From contig NZ_CP049056.1 in the NCBI RefSeq assembly GCF_011044155.1, forward strand, positions 3,476,001-3,540,000: 64,000 nt of DNA. Direction: 5' to 3'. The stretch is from Pikeienuella piscinae (GTDB lineage: Bacteria > Pseudomonadota > Alphaproteobacteria > Rhodobacterales > Rhodobacteraceae). The notes below the pieces were generated by a model. That model was not told the DNA's origin and ran no database searches. It saw only the letters and a program-made list of their open reading frames with translations. Every line of letters begins with the position of its first letter. Position 1 is the stretch's first letter. Position numbers and translations under genes: made by a program. Below are positions 24,699-33,553 of the stretch, one piece after another.

Positions 24699-25681
24699 GC
24701 CGACTTCGCCTCTCGATCGCCATGGGCGATTACGACCGGACCCGGCCGATCGTCGACGGGCGCGTCGCGATCGACGGGGTCGATCCGATCTGCATGCTGC
24801 AGTCGCCAGAAGAGATGTTCTTCCGCGCCTTCCGCCATCAGGCCTATGACATCAGCGAGCTTTCGCTCAGCTCCTATTGCGTGTCGCTCGCGAAGGACGA
24901 TGCGCCCTATGTCGCGGTTCCGGTCTTTCTCAGCCGCGCCTTCCGGCACAGCTCGATCTATATCCGCACCGATCGCGGTATCGCCGCGCCGGAGGATCTG
25001 CGCGGGCGAAAGATCGGGATCGCGGAGTATCAACTTACTGCGAATGTCTGGGCGCGCGCCCTGCTCACCGACGCTGGCGTCCCGCCGGACGAAATCTCGT
25101 GGGTGCGGGGCGGGATGGACACGCCCGGCCGACCGGAGAAGATGAAGCTGGACCTGCCGCCGGAGATCCGGATCGAAGCCGCCCCCGAGGGCGCGACGCT
25201 GAATGGCATGCTCGCCGCGGGAGCGATCGACGGTTTCATGGGGCCGCGCTGGCCGCGCTGCTTCCACGAGGGGCATCCTCATGTCGGACGACTTTTCGCC
25301 GACACGATGGCGGCGGCGGAAGCATATCACGCCCGAACCGGGATTTTTCCAATCATGCATGTGCTCGGCGTTCGCCGGTCGCTTGCGGAGCGGCATCCCT
25401 GGTTGCCCGGCGCGCTTTTCAAGGCGTTCTCGGAAGCGAAACGCATGGCGGTCGCGGCGCTGTCGGATACGTCGGCGACAAAGGTGACCATGCCGTTCGT
25501 CGAGGATACGCTGGCGCGCGCGGCGCGTCTTTCTGATGATCTCTGGAGCTATGGCGCGCGCGCCAACGAGCATGTCCTCACGCATTTTCTCGATCAGCAC
25601 CACAGGCAGGGGCTTTCGCCCCGAAAGCTGGCGTTCGAAGAGCTGTTTCATCCCTCCACGATGGAAAGCTACAGTCTTTGA
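24695..25681 (+). CDS. 4,5-dihydroxyphthalate decarboxylase-like protein
   Basis: This 328-residue protein resembles the Pht5 family, which has the fold of periplasmic binding proteins but lacks a signal peptide. LRLSIAMGDYDRTRPIVDG opens it, and SELSLSSYCVSLAKDD and the GRKIGIAEYQLTANVWARAL stretch follow. Pht5 removes one carboxylate from 4,5-dihydroxyphthalate to give protocatechuate. The ATG overlaps the preceding stop (ATGA), so the genes are coupled. It is the third pathway enzyme in order after oxygenase plus reductase and dehydrogenase. No protocatechuate ring-cleavage genes are in the window. An uncharacterised substrate analogue is possible. Confidence 0.82.
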   Translation: MSRLRLSIAMGDYDRTRPIVDGRVAIDGVDPICMLQSPEEMFFRAFRHQAYDISELSLSSYCVSLAKDDAPYVAVPVFLSRAFRHSSIYIRTDRGIAAPEDLRGRKIGIAEYQLTANVWARALLTDAGVPPDEISWVRGGMDTPGRPEKMKLDLPPEIRIEAAPEGATLNGMLAAGAIDGFMGPRWPRCFHEGHPHVGRLFADTMAAAEAYHARTGIFPIMHVLGVRRSLAERHPWLPGALFKAFSEAKRMAVAALSDTSATKVTMPFVEDTLARAARLSDDLWSYGARANEHVLTHFLDQHHRQGLSPRKLAFEELFHPSTMESYSL

Positions 25682-25689
25682 GACGCGGA

Positions 25690-26118
25690 ATGAACCCGGG
25701 CGATCTGGTCGAGATCAACACGGAAGCCGGCCGCGGTTACGTGCTGGTGACGCATCTGCATCCGGCGTACCCGGAGGCCTTGCGCGTCTATTCCGGGCTC
25801 CATGTCGCGCGCCCCGCCAAACTGGCGGAGGCGACCGCGGCGCCCTTCAGCATCGTCCTCTTCCCGCTTTCGGCGGCGATGCTCGACGGGGAGCTGGCCG
25901 GAGAGGTCGTTGACCGCCTACCTGTTCCGGCGGCGGAACGGGCCTATCCGCTCTTCCGCACGCCAATCCGCGACCGGAACGGCGACGCGATCTACTGGTG
26001 GCTCTGGGATGGCGACGCGATCACCCCTGCCGAGGAGGGGCGCGACATCGCCCATCTGCCGGTGCGCGAGGTGGTCGGCGTCGAGACGTTGCTCGGACTT
26101 CTCGCCGGGCGGAGCTAG
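25690..26118 (+). CDS. Hypothetical small cytosolic protein of the aromatic-acid operon
   Basis: This 142-residue protein is not one I recognise. It has no signal peptide or membrane segment. It is beta-rich, with VEINTEAGRGYVLVTHLHPAYP at the start and a WWLWDGD segment near residue 103. The ATG at 25690 is 8 nt after the decarboxylase-like stop; a TTG at 25678 is an alternative. Its place as last gene of the reductase operon suggests an accessory to the pathway. It converges on the MarR gene with 3 nt between stops. Confidence 0.65.
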   Translation: MNPGDLVEINTEAGRGYVLVTHLHPAYPEALRVYSGLHVARPAKLAEATAAPFSIVLFPLSAAMLDGELAGEVVDRLPVPAAERAYPLFRTPIRDRNGDAIYWWLWDGDAITPAEEGRDIAHLPVREVVGVETLLGLLAGRS

Positions 26119-26121
26119 TTT

Positions 26122-26685
26122 TCAGGTTCGCCCCGCGCGGCGTCGTGTCGGCAGAATACGTTGGCCGCTGTCGAGCGCCCTGATTTCATCCGCCGCGAGG
26201 TTCTTCACCATGAGAAGCAGGATGGCGCGAAGCCGCGCTACGTCCTCCTCGGCGGCGCCGGCGAGCGCCACGTTGTTGGCTTCTTCCGCGAGCGGGACGA
26301 GTTCGGCTTCCAGGGCCCTGCCGTGCGGGGTGAGATAGATATGGCTACGCTTGCGCCCCGGCTGCGCCTGCCTGCGCTCCACGAGCCCCAGCGTCGCCAT
26401 CTTCGCGATCGCCGTATGTGTGGTCGGCTCCATCACGCCGGCGCGGATACTGAGTTCCCGCTGCGAAAGACCGTCCTCGAGCCAGAGTATGCGCAGAAAG
26501 GTCCAGTGTCCGAATGAAATAGAATGTTTGGCGAGACGAAACTCCAGCGCCCGCCTCAGCCCGCGCGAAACGTGCCGCAACAGATGCGCCGGCCGGTCGT
26601 CGGGCGCAGAATCCCGCCAATGCGCCAGCACCGCTTTCGTCGTTTCGCTTGAAATGTCACTTCGGCGCCGGCTCGCCATCTCCAT
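26122..26685 (-). CDS. MarR family transcriptional regulator
   Basis: This 187-residue protein has a winged helix-turn-helix of the MarR type: FGHWTFLRILWLEDGLSQRELSIRAGVMEPTTHTAIAKM (about 58-96) followed by the wing GLVERRQAQPGRKRSHIYLT. N- and C-terminal helices would form the dimer. Such regulators usually repress catabolic genes and release DNA when they bind an aromatic acid. The two identical TTAGATATCTAA palindromes at 21135 and 22555 are the likely sites. No copy was seen before its own start, so it may not be autoregulated through that site. Confidence 0.9.
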   Translation of the reverse strand: MEMASRRRSDISSETTKAVLAHWRDSAPDDRPAHLLRHVSRGLRRALEFRLAKHSISFGHWTFLRILWLEDGLSQRELSIRAGVMEPTTHTAIAKMATLGLVERRQAQPGRKRSHIYLTPHGRALEAELVPLAEEANNVALAGAAEEDVARLRAILLLMVKNLAADEIRALDSGQRILPTRRRAGRT

Positions 26686-26959
26686 GTCCTTCCTTTGATC
26701 CCGCCCTTATGTCACGCCGGCGGCCGTCAATCGACGTCCGGGCGCCGCAAGACAGGTCGGGGTGGCGCCGGCCCGCCCCCATCACGGTCACAGATCCGGG
26801 GAAACGCCACTCGCGAAGCGCGCGATCGGACGCGCGCCCGGTCGGAAGCCATACTAAGACCCAGGCGGCGACGCGAACGACAGGCGGGTCATTCGCGGCG
26901 GGGCCGCGTTCGCTTTCGCATCGGGCCGCGCTTGCGCCGCGCTCCGGTATCCCACGCGT

Positions 26960-28288
26960 TCACTCAGGGTCTTTCTCGCCCTGATCTCCGGGCAGGCCCT
27001 CGGGGCGGCCGACGACGACGAAACTGAGCGCGTCGACGTCGAGGATGCGTCTCGCGACGCGCTGGATATCCTCCGTCGTCACTGCTTCAACCAGCGCATT
27101 GCGGCTCTCCGGATAGTTTATCGGAAGGCCGGCGGACTGAAGGCCGACGAGCATGTTGGCGATCTTCGCGTTCGAATCGAATTGCAGAGCGTAGGCCCCG
27201 GTCAGGTACCGCTTCGCTTTTTCGAGCTCCTCTTCGCTGACGCCGGTCTCAGCCATCCTGCGCCATTCCGCGCGAACGAGATTGACGGTTTCCGCCATCG
27301 CGCCGTTCCCCGAGGCGACGCCGCCGATCACCAGCCCGGCGCGCTTCAGGGGGTAGAGGTAGGAATAGACGGAATACGCGAGGCCGCGCTTCTCGCGCAC
27401 CTCCTCGGTCAGCCGCGACGAGAAGCCGCCGCCGCCGAGAATGTAGTTCATCACATAGGCCGGAATGAAATCCGGATCGTCCCTCAAGATCCCCTTGTGT
27501 CCGAAAACCGCTACCGATTGCGGCACGTCGAGGTCGATCACCGTCAGGCCGGGCGGGGCCGCGACGGTGGCCGGAGGCGGCGGAGCGAACGGCGTGTTCG
27601 GCAGATCGCCGAGCAACCGGTCGAGGAGAGGGCCAAGCTCCTCGGCGCTGATCGCGCCGACGACGCCGATATGCGCGGCGCCGACATCGAGCAGAAGCGG
27701 GCGCTGGGCGCGAAGGTCGTCGGCGCTGAGCGCGGCGACGCTCTCCAGCGTGCCGTCGCTCGGCCGGCCATAGGGATCGTCGGGAAAGGCGGCTTCGAAC
27801 CACGCCTTGCCGGCGATGGCGTTCGGTTCCGTCTCGTCCGAGCGGATCGAGGAGGCGATCTGCCGTTTCACCCGTGTCAGCGGCTCCTCGTCGAAGCGCG
27901 GCTCCGTGAGCGCGAGGCGTAGAAGGTCGACGGAGGCTTCGCGGTTCTCCGCCAGCATTGAGGCGGAGACCGACAGGCTTTCGCGGCCCGCCGAGAAACG
28001 GAAACGCGCCGCGAGCGCGTCGGCGGCTTCGGCGAACCCCACCGCGTCGAGATCGCCGGCGCCTTCCTCGAGCAGCCCGGCGAGGAGATTGGCGAGCCCC
28101 TCTTTGCCTTCCGGATCGAGCAGGGCGCCGCCCTCGAATTCAATGCCGATGGAGACGATGGGAATCGAGTTCTCCTCCACCAGCCAGGCTTCGATTCCGC
28201 CCGGGCTGATGACGCGCTGGATCGGCGCGGCGGCGAGGGCGGGCAGGGCGAAGGCGATGAGCGCGAGCGGCGCGAGAAAGCGGATCAT
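26960..28288 (-). CDS. M16 family peptidase-like protein, inactive-type subunit
   Basis: This 442-residue protein has an N-terminal signal peptide (FLAPLALIAFALPALAAAP). It has the two-domain M16 fold but lacks the HxxEH zinc motif; the equivalent region reads GLANLLAGLLEEG. It keeps the EVREKRGLAYSVYSYL segment near residue 300 that supplies substrate-binding Arg and Tyr. In M16B pairs this kind of subunit complements the zinc-bearing partner. Its start overlaps the stop of the active-type gene upstream (ATGA). The pair likely acts in the periplasm on small peptides. Confidence 0.9.
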   Translation of the reverse strand: MIRFLAPLALIAFALPALAAAPIQRVISPGGIEAWLVEENSIPIVSIGIEFEGGALLDPEGKEGLANLLAGLLEEGAGDLDAVGFAEAADALAARFRFSAGRESLSVSASMLAENREASVDLLRLALTEPRFDEEPLTRVKRQIASSIRSDETEPNAIAGKAWFEAAFPDDPYGRPSDGTLESVAALSADDLRAQRPLLLDVGAAHIGVVGAISAEELGPLLDRLLGDLPNTPFAPPPPATVAAPPGLTVIDLDVPQSVAVFGHKGILRDDPDFIPAYVMNYILGGGGFSSRLTEEVREKRGLAYSVYSYLYPLKRAGLVIGGVASGNGAMAETVNLVRAEWRRMAETGVSEEELEKAKRYLTGAYALQFDSNAKIANMLVGLQSAGLPINYPESRNALVEAVTTEDIQRVARRILDVDALSFVVVGRPEGLPGDQGEKDPE

Positions 28289-29622
28289 TGCGTCGTCTCC
28301 TTCGCTTCGACGAGCCGGCCGGTGACGGAGGCCTCGAGACGGAGCATGGTCGCCGCGCGCTTCACGTCATCGGCGCTCACGCCCGCCAGAATGTCGGGCC
28401 AGGCTTCGATCCGCTCGACGGTCAGGCCGGTGGCGAGGCCCGCGCCGTAACGCTGCGCGAGGCCCTGCTGGCTGTCCTGCGCATAGATTTCGGAGGCGCG
28501 GATCATGACGCGGGCGCGATCGAGTTCTGCGTCCGTCGGGCCGGTTTCGGCGAGTTCGGCCATCACAGCGTCGAAGCCGGTCTCGATATCGTCGAGCGCG
28601 ACCCCTTCGGCCGGCACGCCGTAGACCGAGAATTCACCATAATCGAGCCCGGATCCGTTATACGAGGCGCCGGAGCTGATCGCGATCCGATCCTCCAGTT
28701 GAAGCTTTTTCGCAAGCCGCGAGGTGACGCCGCCGCCGCCGAGAACCTCAGCCAGAATCGACAGCGCGGCGGCGTCCTCATCGCCGCCTGAACGCCGCGA
28801 TGGCGTGAGATAGGTGCGGATCACATAGGGCTGGCGGACACGCGCATCCGCCATTTCGAGCCGGCGAGGGGCGAGCTGCGGCGGCTCCTGCGGCCGGCGT
28901 CGGGGTTCGACGCCCGCGGCCGGTATCGGGCCGAAATGCGCTTTCGCCAACGCCTCGACCGCCGACGGTTCGACATCGCCGGCAACGACAAGGATGGCAT
29001 TGTCGGGCGCGTAATGCGCGGCATAGAATTCGAGCGCGTCCTGCAGCGTCAGTTCGGCCATTTCCGACCGCCAGCCGATCACCGGCCGGCCATAGGGGTG
29101 GTTGAGATAGAGCGCGGCGTCCATCTGCTCGCGAAACAGCGATCCGGGGTTGTTTTCCGTCCGCTGGTTGCGCTCCTCAAGAATGACGTCGCGTTCGGGC
29201 AGGACAAGCGCATCGGTGAGGCGAAGATTGCGCATCCGGTCCGCCTCCATCCCCATCACCAGGTCCAGCCGGTCGGCGGCGATTCGTTGAAAATAGGCGG
29301 TGTAGTCGTAACTGGTGAAGGCGTTGTCCTGTCCGCCATTCTCGGCGACGATCTTGGAGAACGCCCCTTCGGGGATCTTGTCGGTGCCCTTGAACATCAG
29401 GTGTTCGAGGAAATGAGCGATGCCGGAATTTCCGGATGTCTCGTCCGCCGAGCCGACCTTGTACCAGACCATCTGGGTGACGACCGGGGCGCGATGATCC
29501 TCGATCACCACGCCCTGCATGCCGTTTTCCAGCGTGAAGGTGGAGACTTTCGAAGCAGCGAGGGCGGGGAGGGCGAGAAGCGTGAGGATCGTGGCGAGTA
29601 GGACGGGCGCGCGGGGCGTCAT
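28285..29622 (-). CDS. M16 family zinc peptidase, active-type subunit
   Basis: This 445-residue secreted protein has a signal peptide (LLATILTLLALPALAAS). The inverted zinc motif HFLEH is at residues 70-74, and the third ligand Glu150 (LEERNQR) lies exactly 76 residues after His74, as in M16 enzymes. It should degrade peptides in the periplasm together with the downstream inactive-type subunit, to which it is translationally coupled. It follows the DUF3035 lipoprotein and lspA genes, an arrangement I associate with Rhodobacterales. Confidence 0.93.
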   Translation of the reverse strand: MTPRAPVLLATILTLLALPALAASKVSTFTLENGMQGVVIEDHRAPVVTQMVWYKVGSADETSGNSGIAHFLEHLMFKGTDKIPEGAFSKIVAENGGQDNAFTSYDYTAYFQRIAADRLDLVMGMEADRMRNLRLTDALVLPERDVILEERNQRTENNPGSLFREQMDAALYLNHPYGRPVIGWRSEMAELTLQDALEFYAAHYAPDNAILVVAGDVEPSAVEALAKAHFGPIPAAGVEPRRRPQEPPQLAPRRLEMADARVRQPYVIRTYLTPSRRSGGDEDAAALSILAEVLGGGGVTSRLAKKLQLEDRIAISSGASYNGSGLDYGEFSVYGVPAEGVALDDIETGFDAVMAELAETGPTDAELDRARVMIRASEIYAQDSQQGLAQRYGAGLATGLTVERIEAWPDILAGVSADDVKRAATMLRLEASVTGRLVEAKETTQ

Positions 29623-29720
29623 GCGGCGTCTCCGGGTCTTGGCGCGCCGGAGCCGGCGCGCGGGTGCTCTGGGGAGATGTGGCGGCCCCGGCGCCAGCGC
29701 CAGCGCCGTTCACAGGGTCG

Positions 29721-30272
29721 TTACTCGTCGTCCTCTTCTTCGACCGGCGGCGCCGTTGGCGTAAGGAGACCCTGCTGGCGAAGCCGCTCGTTTTCTCCCT
29801 GGCTGTCGACGACGATGTTGGGGTTGTCGAGATTGGCCGGGATCGGCATGCCGAAGAACGAGGTCAAGCCGAATTTCCGTTCGGTGTCGACCTCGGCGTC
29901 GATTTCGGCGCGCACGGCGCTGTTGTCCGTGGTGGCCCCGGCCCCTGCGAGAAGCGCCTCTTCGCCGGTGCTGGTCGAGGCGAGACGTTCCGGCTCCTCG
30001 GGCGAGCCGAAGAGGGATTCGCGGGCCTCGGCGTAGGGGTCGGGCATCCGCGGGCTCGCGGCCCCGGGCTGCGGCGTCGGCAGACTGTTGTCGGGCGGCA
30101 TCTGGATGGGTTCGCGCGCGATGATCATGAACGCGTCGGGCGAGCCGACGGCGAAACCGAGCTGCTCGCCGATCGTGCCGTCCTCGGAACTCAGCGTGCA
30201 GCCGGTGAGCAACGCCGCCGCCGACAGGAGCGCGACTCGCGCTGAACATGCGGTCAGAAGCGTGCGCGGCAT
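29721..30272 (-). CDS. DUF3035 (BamF-like) lipoprotein
   Basis: This 183-residue protein has a lipoprotein signal peptide ending in the lipobox LTGC (Cys at about residue 24). The low-complexity, proline- and acid-rich mature part ends in VEEEDDE. It matches the DUF3035 lipoproteins that lie beside lspA in this group. Relatives have been linked to the outer-membrane assembly machine as BamF, from memory. I chose the ATG at 30272 because GGAG is well spaced before it and the signal peptide starts there. An ATG at 30302 is possible. Confidence 0.8.
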   Translation of the reverse strand: MPRTLLTACSARVALLSAAALLTGCTLSSEDGTIGEQLGFAVGSPDAFMIIAREPIQMPPDNSLPTPQPGAASPRMPDPYAEARESLFGSPEEPERLASTSTGEEALLAGAGATTDNSAVRAEIDAEVDTERKFGLTSFFGMPIPANLDNPNIVVDSQGENERLRQQGLLTPTAPPVEEEDDE

Positions 30273-30352
30273 CGACCGGCTCCGTATGGTTGTCTCAGTC
30301 ATCGGCGGCATAATGCCCGCTCCCGGCTTTCGTCGCAATGCGGCGCACGCGC

Positions 30353-30826
30353 TCACCGTCCGGCCGCGCGCTTTTCGCCGCTGGTCAGGATCATCAGGCC
30401 GGCGCCGGCGAAGATCGCCACATCGGCGAGGTTGAAGACATAGGGGTTGTCGATACCACAGCATGACATGTTCAGGAAGTCCGCGACAGCGCCATAGCGG
30501 ACGCGGTCGAGCGCGTTGGCGAGCGCGCCGCCGATCACCATGCCGGCCCCGACCAGGAGCCATCGGCCGCCGCGCCGCAGCGCCCAGACGAGCAGAAGGG
30601 CCGAAATCGCGATGGCGAGCACGACAAGCGCCCAACGGGCGAGGTCGGCTTCGGTGGTGAGAACGCCGAAATTCACCCCGCGATTCCAGGCCATGATGAA
30701 ATTCAGGAAGGGTGGCATCACGTCGATTGTCCGCTTTCCGATCAGGTCGAGCCATTCCATGACGAAGAACTTGGAGGCCTGGTCGAGCGCGAAAACCGCG
30801 ATTGCGGCGAGGGCGATCAGGCGCAT
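30353..30826 (-). CDS. lspA: Lipoprotein signal peptidase (signal peptidase II)
   Basis: This 157-residue inner-membrane aspartic protease has four hydrophobic segments and the two catalytic aspartates in YGAVADFLNM (Asp116) and FNLADVAI (Asp135). The ANALDRV motif precedes the first. It cleaves the signal peptide of diacylglyceryl-modified prolipoproteins and would process the DUF3035 lipoprotein encoded next to it. It lies 18 nt after hslU, in one long operon. Confidence 0.95.
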   Translation of the reverse strand: MRLIALAAIAVFALDQASKFFVMEWLDLIGKRTIDVMPPFLNFIMAWNRGVNFGVLTTEADLARWALVVLAIAISALLLVWALRRGGRWLLVGAGMVIGGALANALDRVRYGAVADFLNMSCCGIDNPYVFNLADVAIFAGAGLMILTSGEKRAAGR

Positions 30827-30844
30827 CCGATCGCTCCTGCCGGC

Positions 30845-32155
30845 TCAGAGCACATAGCGGCTGAGATCTGCCGAGGCGGCGAGATCGCCGACATGGCGCT
30901 CAACGAAAGCGGCGTCGACGGTCACCGTCTCGCCGTCGCGGTCGGGGGCGGTGAAGCTGATTTCCTCAAACACCCGTTCCATTACGGTGTAGAGTCGGCG
31001 GGCGCCGATATTCTCCACCGCCCTGTTCACCTCGGCGGCGATCCGGGCCAGCGCGCTGACGCCGTCCTCGGTGAATTCGAGCGTCACGCCCTCCGCCTTC
31101 ATCAACGCCTCATACTGTTTGACGAGCGAATTGTCGGGCTCGGTCAGGATTCGGACAAAATCCTCCTCCGTCAGGTCGCGGAGGCTGACGCGGATCGGAA
31201 GACGTCCCTGCAATTCAGGGAGGAGATCAGAGGGCTTCGCGACATGAAAGGCGCCGGAGGCGATGAAGAGAATATGATCGGTCTTAACCGCGCCGTGCTT
31301 GGTGGTCACCGTCGTGCCTTCGATCAGCGGAAGCAAGTCGCGCTGCACGCCCTCCCGGCTGACATCGGCGCCGCGCACGCCGCCCTCGGATCGAGCGCAG
31401 ACCTTGTCGATCTCGTCGAGAAAGACGATGCCGTCCTCCTCGACCGCGCTGATGGCGTCTCGGGTGATCTCCTCCTGATCGACCAGCTTGTCGGCCTCCT
31501 CGGCGATCAGCAGCTCGTAACTGTCGGCGACCTTCATCCTTCGCTTCTTGGTGCGTCCGGAAAAGGCTTTCCCGAAAATGTCCCCGATATTGACCATACC
31601 CATCTGGCCGCCGCCGCCGGGCAGATCGAGCATGCCCAACGGATTGGCGGTGTCGGCGACGGCGACCTCGATCTCCTTTTCGTCAAGCTCGCCCTCACGG
31701 AGTTTCTTCCGAAAGGTCGCGCGGGTCGATTCGCCGGCGTTCTCGCCAACGAGCGCGTTCAGCACCCGTTCCTCCGCAGCGTCATGGGCGCGGGCCTTGA
31801 CGCTTTCGCGCCGCGTCTCGCGCTGCATGACGATGGCGGCTTCGACGAGATCGCGGACGATCTGCTCGACATCGCGACCAACATAGCCGACTTCGGTGAA
31901 CTTAGTCGCCTCGACCTTGATGAACGGGGCGCCGGCGAGTTTCGCGAGGCGGCGGCTGATCTCCGTCTTGCCGACGCCGGTCGGGCCGATCATCAGGATG
32001 TTCTTCGGCGTCACCTCGGCCTGGAGCGGCCCTTCGATTCGCTGTCGACGCCAGCGTGAGCGAAGCGCGACCGCGACGGCGCGCTTCGCCTCCTTCTGGC
32101 CGATGATGTAGCGGTCGAGTTCCGAGACGATCTCGCGGGGGGTCAGTTCGGTCAT
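30845..32155 (-). CDS. hslU: ATP-dependent protease ATPase subunit HslU
   Basis: This 436-residue AAA+ unfoldase has Walker A GPTGVGKT (residues 57-64) and the pore motif region [19 protein letters not shown] just after it. Walker B is in [10 protein letters not shown], and the intermediate domain lies between. It forms hexamers that feed unfolded proteins to the HslV peptidase. Its ATG overlaps the stop of the small membrane-protein gene (ATGA). It is separated from hslV by two unrelated genes, which is unusual because hslV and hslU are normally adjacent. Confidence 0.97.
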   Translation of the reverse strand: MTELTPREIVSELDRYIIGQKEAKRAVAVALRSRWRRQRIEGPLQAEVTPKNILMIGPTGVGKTEISRRLAKLAGAPFIKVEATKFTEVGYVGRDVEQIVRDLVEAAIVMQRETRRESVKARAHDAAEERVLNALVGENAGESTRATFRKKLREGELDEKEIEVAVADTANPLGMLDLPGGGGQMGMVNIGDIFGKAFSGRTKKRRMKVADSYELLIAEEADKLVDQEEITRDAISAVEEDGIVFLDEIDKVCARSEGGVRGADVSREGVQRDLLPLIEGTTVTTKHGAVKTDHILFIASGAFHVAKPSDLLPELQGRLPIRVSLRDLTEEDFVRILTEPDNSLVKQYEALMKAEGVTLEFTEDGVSALARIAAEVNRAVENIGARRLYTVMERVFEEISFTAPDRDGETVTVDAAFVERHVGDLAASADLSRYVL

Positions 32156-32520
32156 TCTTCCTCGGTGTCTTCTCCGCCGCTCTGCGTGCGGTTGCGTTCG
32201 ATGAGTTCGGGGTCATCCGCGTCCTTCAGCGGCGCGCGGTCGATCAGCGCCCAGGCCTCGCGCCCGTCGCTGAGAAGTCCGCCGCGCGCACTGAGCGCGA
32301 TCAGGAGCGAGCGGCATTCTTCATGGGTCGTGCCCGTGGTGCGGCTGAGGATGTCGAGCGAGCGAAAGACCAGCGGCCCGGAAAGCAGCTTCGTCAGAAG
32401 CGCCTTTCGCGGCCGCTCCCATTCGCGCTCGCGTCGCCAGGCGCGGTAATGCTCAAGGATGATCGGGCCGATGACGCCGCCGACGGCGGCGGCAATCACG
32501 ATCTTCAGAATGTCATCCAC
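32152..32520 (-). CDS. Hypothetical small membrane-anchored protein
   Basis: This 122-residue protein begins with GTG and has one N-terminal hydrophobic helix ([19 protein letters not shown]). A basic linker follows, and then a region like a small winged helix ([40 protein letters not shown]). The acidic tail is [10 protein letters not shown] do not recognise a named family. It is coupled to hslU by a 4-nt overlap, so it may be a regulator or adaptor linked to HslUV, but this is inference. Confidence 0.7.
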   Translation of the reverse strand: MDDILKIVIAAAVGGVIGPIILEHYRAWRREREWERPRKALLTKLLSGPLVFRSLDILSRTTGTTHEECRSLLIALSARGGLLSDGREAWALIDRAPLKDADDPELIERNRTQSGGEDTEEE

Positions 32521-32539
32521 GCCGCCGCTCCCGCATCGG

Positions 32540-32857
32540 TCATTCCGAAACCAGTTTCAGGCCGATGATCGATGCGATCAGCAACCCGATGAAGAACATG
32601 CGCGCTAGCCCGGCCGGCTCGCCGTAGAATAAGATTCCGACCAGCGTCGCGCCGACGGAGCCGATGCCGACCCAGACCGTGTAGGCGGTGCTGATCGGCA
32701 GGGTGATCGCGGCGCGGGTTAGGAACCAGAAGCTCAGCGAAGCGGTGATGAAAAACAAGATCGACGGCCAGAGCCGGGTCAGTCCCGCCGATTCCTTCAT
32801 CGCGGTGGTGAATGCGACCTCGAGAAAACCTGCGACGACGACATAGATCCAGCCCAC
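32540..32857 (-). CDS. SMR family small multidrug/guanidinium-type exporter
   Basis: This 105-residue protein has four hydrophobic helices and the essential membrane glutamate of SMR transporters (AGFLEVAF, Glu13). The C-terminal helix signature IIGLKL and VWVGIGSVGATLVGI resemble SugE/Gdx proteins. The usual tryptophan after the glutamate motif is phenylalanine here, so specificity cannot be assigned. It starts with GTG behind AGGAG, 3 nt after the hslV stop. Confidence 0.88.
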   Translation of the reverse strand: MGWIYVVVAGFLEVAFTTAMKESAGLTRLWPSILFFITASLSFWFLTRAAITLPISTAYTVWVGIGSVGATLVGILFYGEPAGLARMFFIGLLIASIIGLKLVSE

Positions 32858-32860
32858 CGT

Positions 32861-33397
32861 TCACTCCTCAGCGGCGGGGATGGATTCTAGGACGAGCATG
32901 TCATTGGTGAAGACGCAGATCTCTGAAGCGATCTTCATCGCCTTCCGCGCGATCTCCTCTGCCGTAGCATCAGTGTCGATCAGCGCGCGAGCGGCGGCGA
33001 GGGCGAAATTGCCGCCTGAACCCACCGCGGCGACGCCGCCCTCAGGCTCCAACACGTCGCCGGCGCCGGTGATGACCAGAAGATCCCGGCCATCAGTCAC
33101 CACCAGCATGGCTTCGAGATTGCGCAGATACTTGTCGGTTCGCCAGTCTTTCGCCAACTCGACGGCGGCGCGGGTGAGTTGGCCGGGGACGGCTTCGAGT
33201 TTCGACTCCAGCCGTTCGAACAATGTGAAGGCGTCCGCGGTCGAGCCGGCGAAACCGGCGATAACATCGCGCCCGCCGGGCGAAAGGCGGCGGACCTTCC
33301 GCGCCGAGCCCTTGATCACGGTGTTGCCGAGGCTGACCTGCCCGTCGCCGGCGATGACGATCTGGCCATCCTTCTTCACGCCCACGATGGTGGTCAT
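32861..33397 (-). CDS. hslV: ATP-dependent protease peptidase subunit HslV
   Basis: This 178-residue proteasome-type peptidase starts [11 protein letters not shown], so removal of Met exposes the catalytic Thr. [22 protein letters not shown] follows as in the family. The longer frame upstream is rejected because the active-site threonine must be at the N-terminus. GGGAG precedes the start. It forms the dodecameric core that degrades substrates delivered by HslU. It is the first gene of the operon that runs through hslU and lspA to the M16 peptidases. Confidence 0.95.
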   Translation of the reverse strand: MTTIVGVKKDGQIVIAGDGQVSLGNTVIKGSARKVRRLSPGGRDVIAGFAGSTADAFTLFERLESKLEAVPGQLTRAAVELAKDWRTDKYLRNLEAMLVVTDGRDLLVITGAGDVLEPEGGVAAVGSGGNFALAAARALIDTDATAEEIARKAMKIASEICVFTNDMLVLESIPAAEE

Positions 33398-33553
33398 GCG
33401 CGTCTCCCGCAACCTGTTTCCGTTTTCCGTTCGGTGGCACATATAGCCTCGCCACGGGAATTTAAACGCCCTTGCATCCGCCGCTCGCACGCTGGCCTCC
33501 GGGTGCGCGAGCGCCTAGTCTCTGGGCGAGACCCGCCCTTGGAGGAGCAAGCG

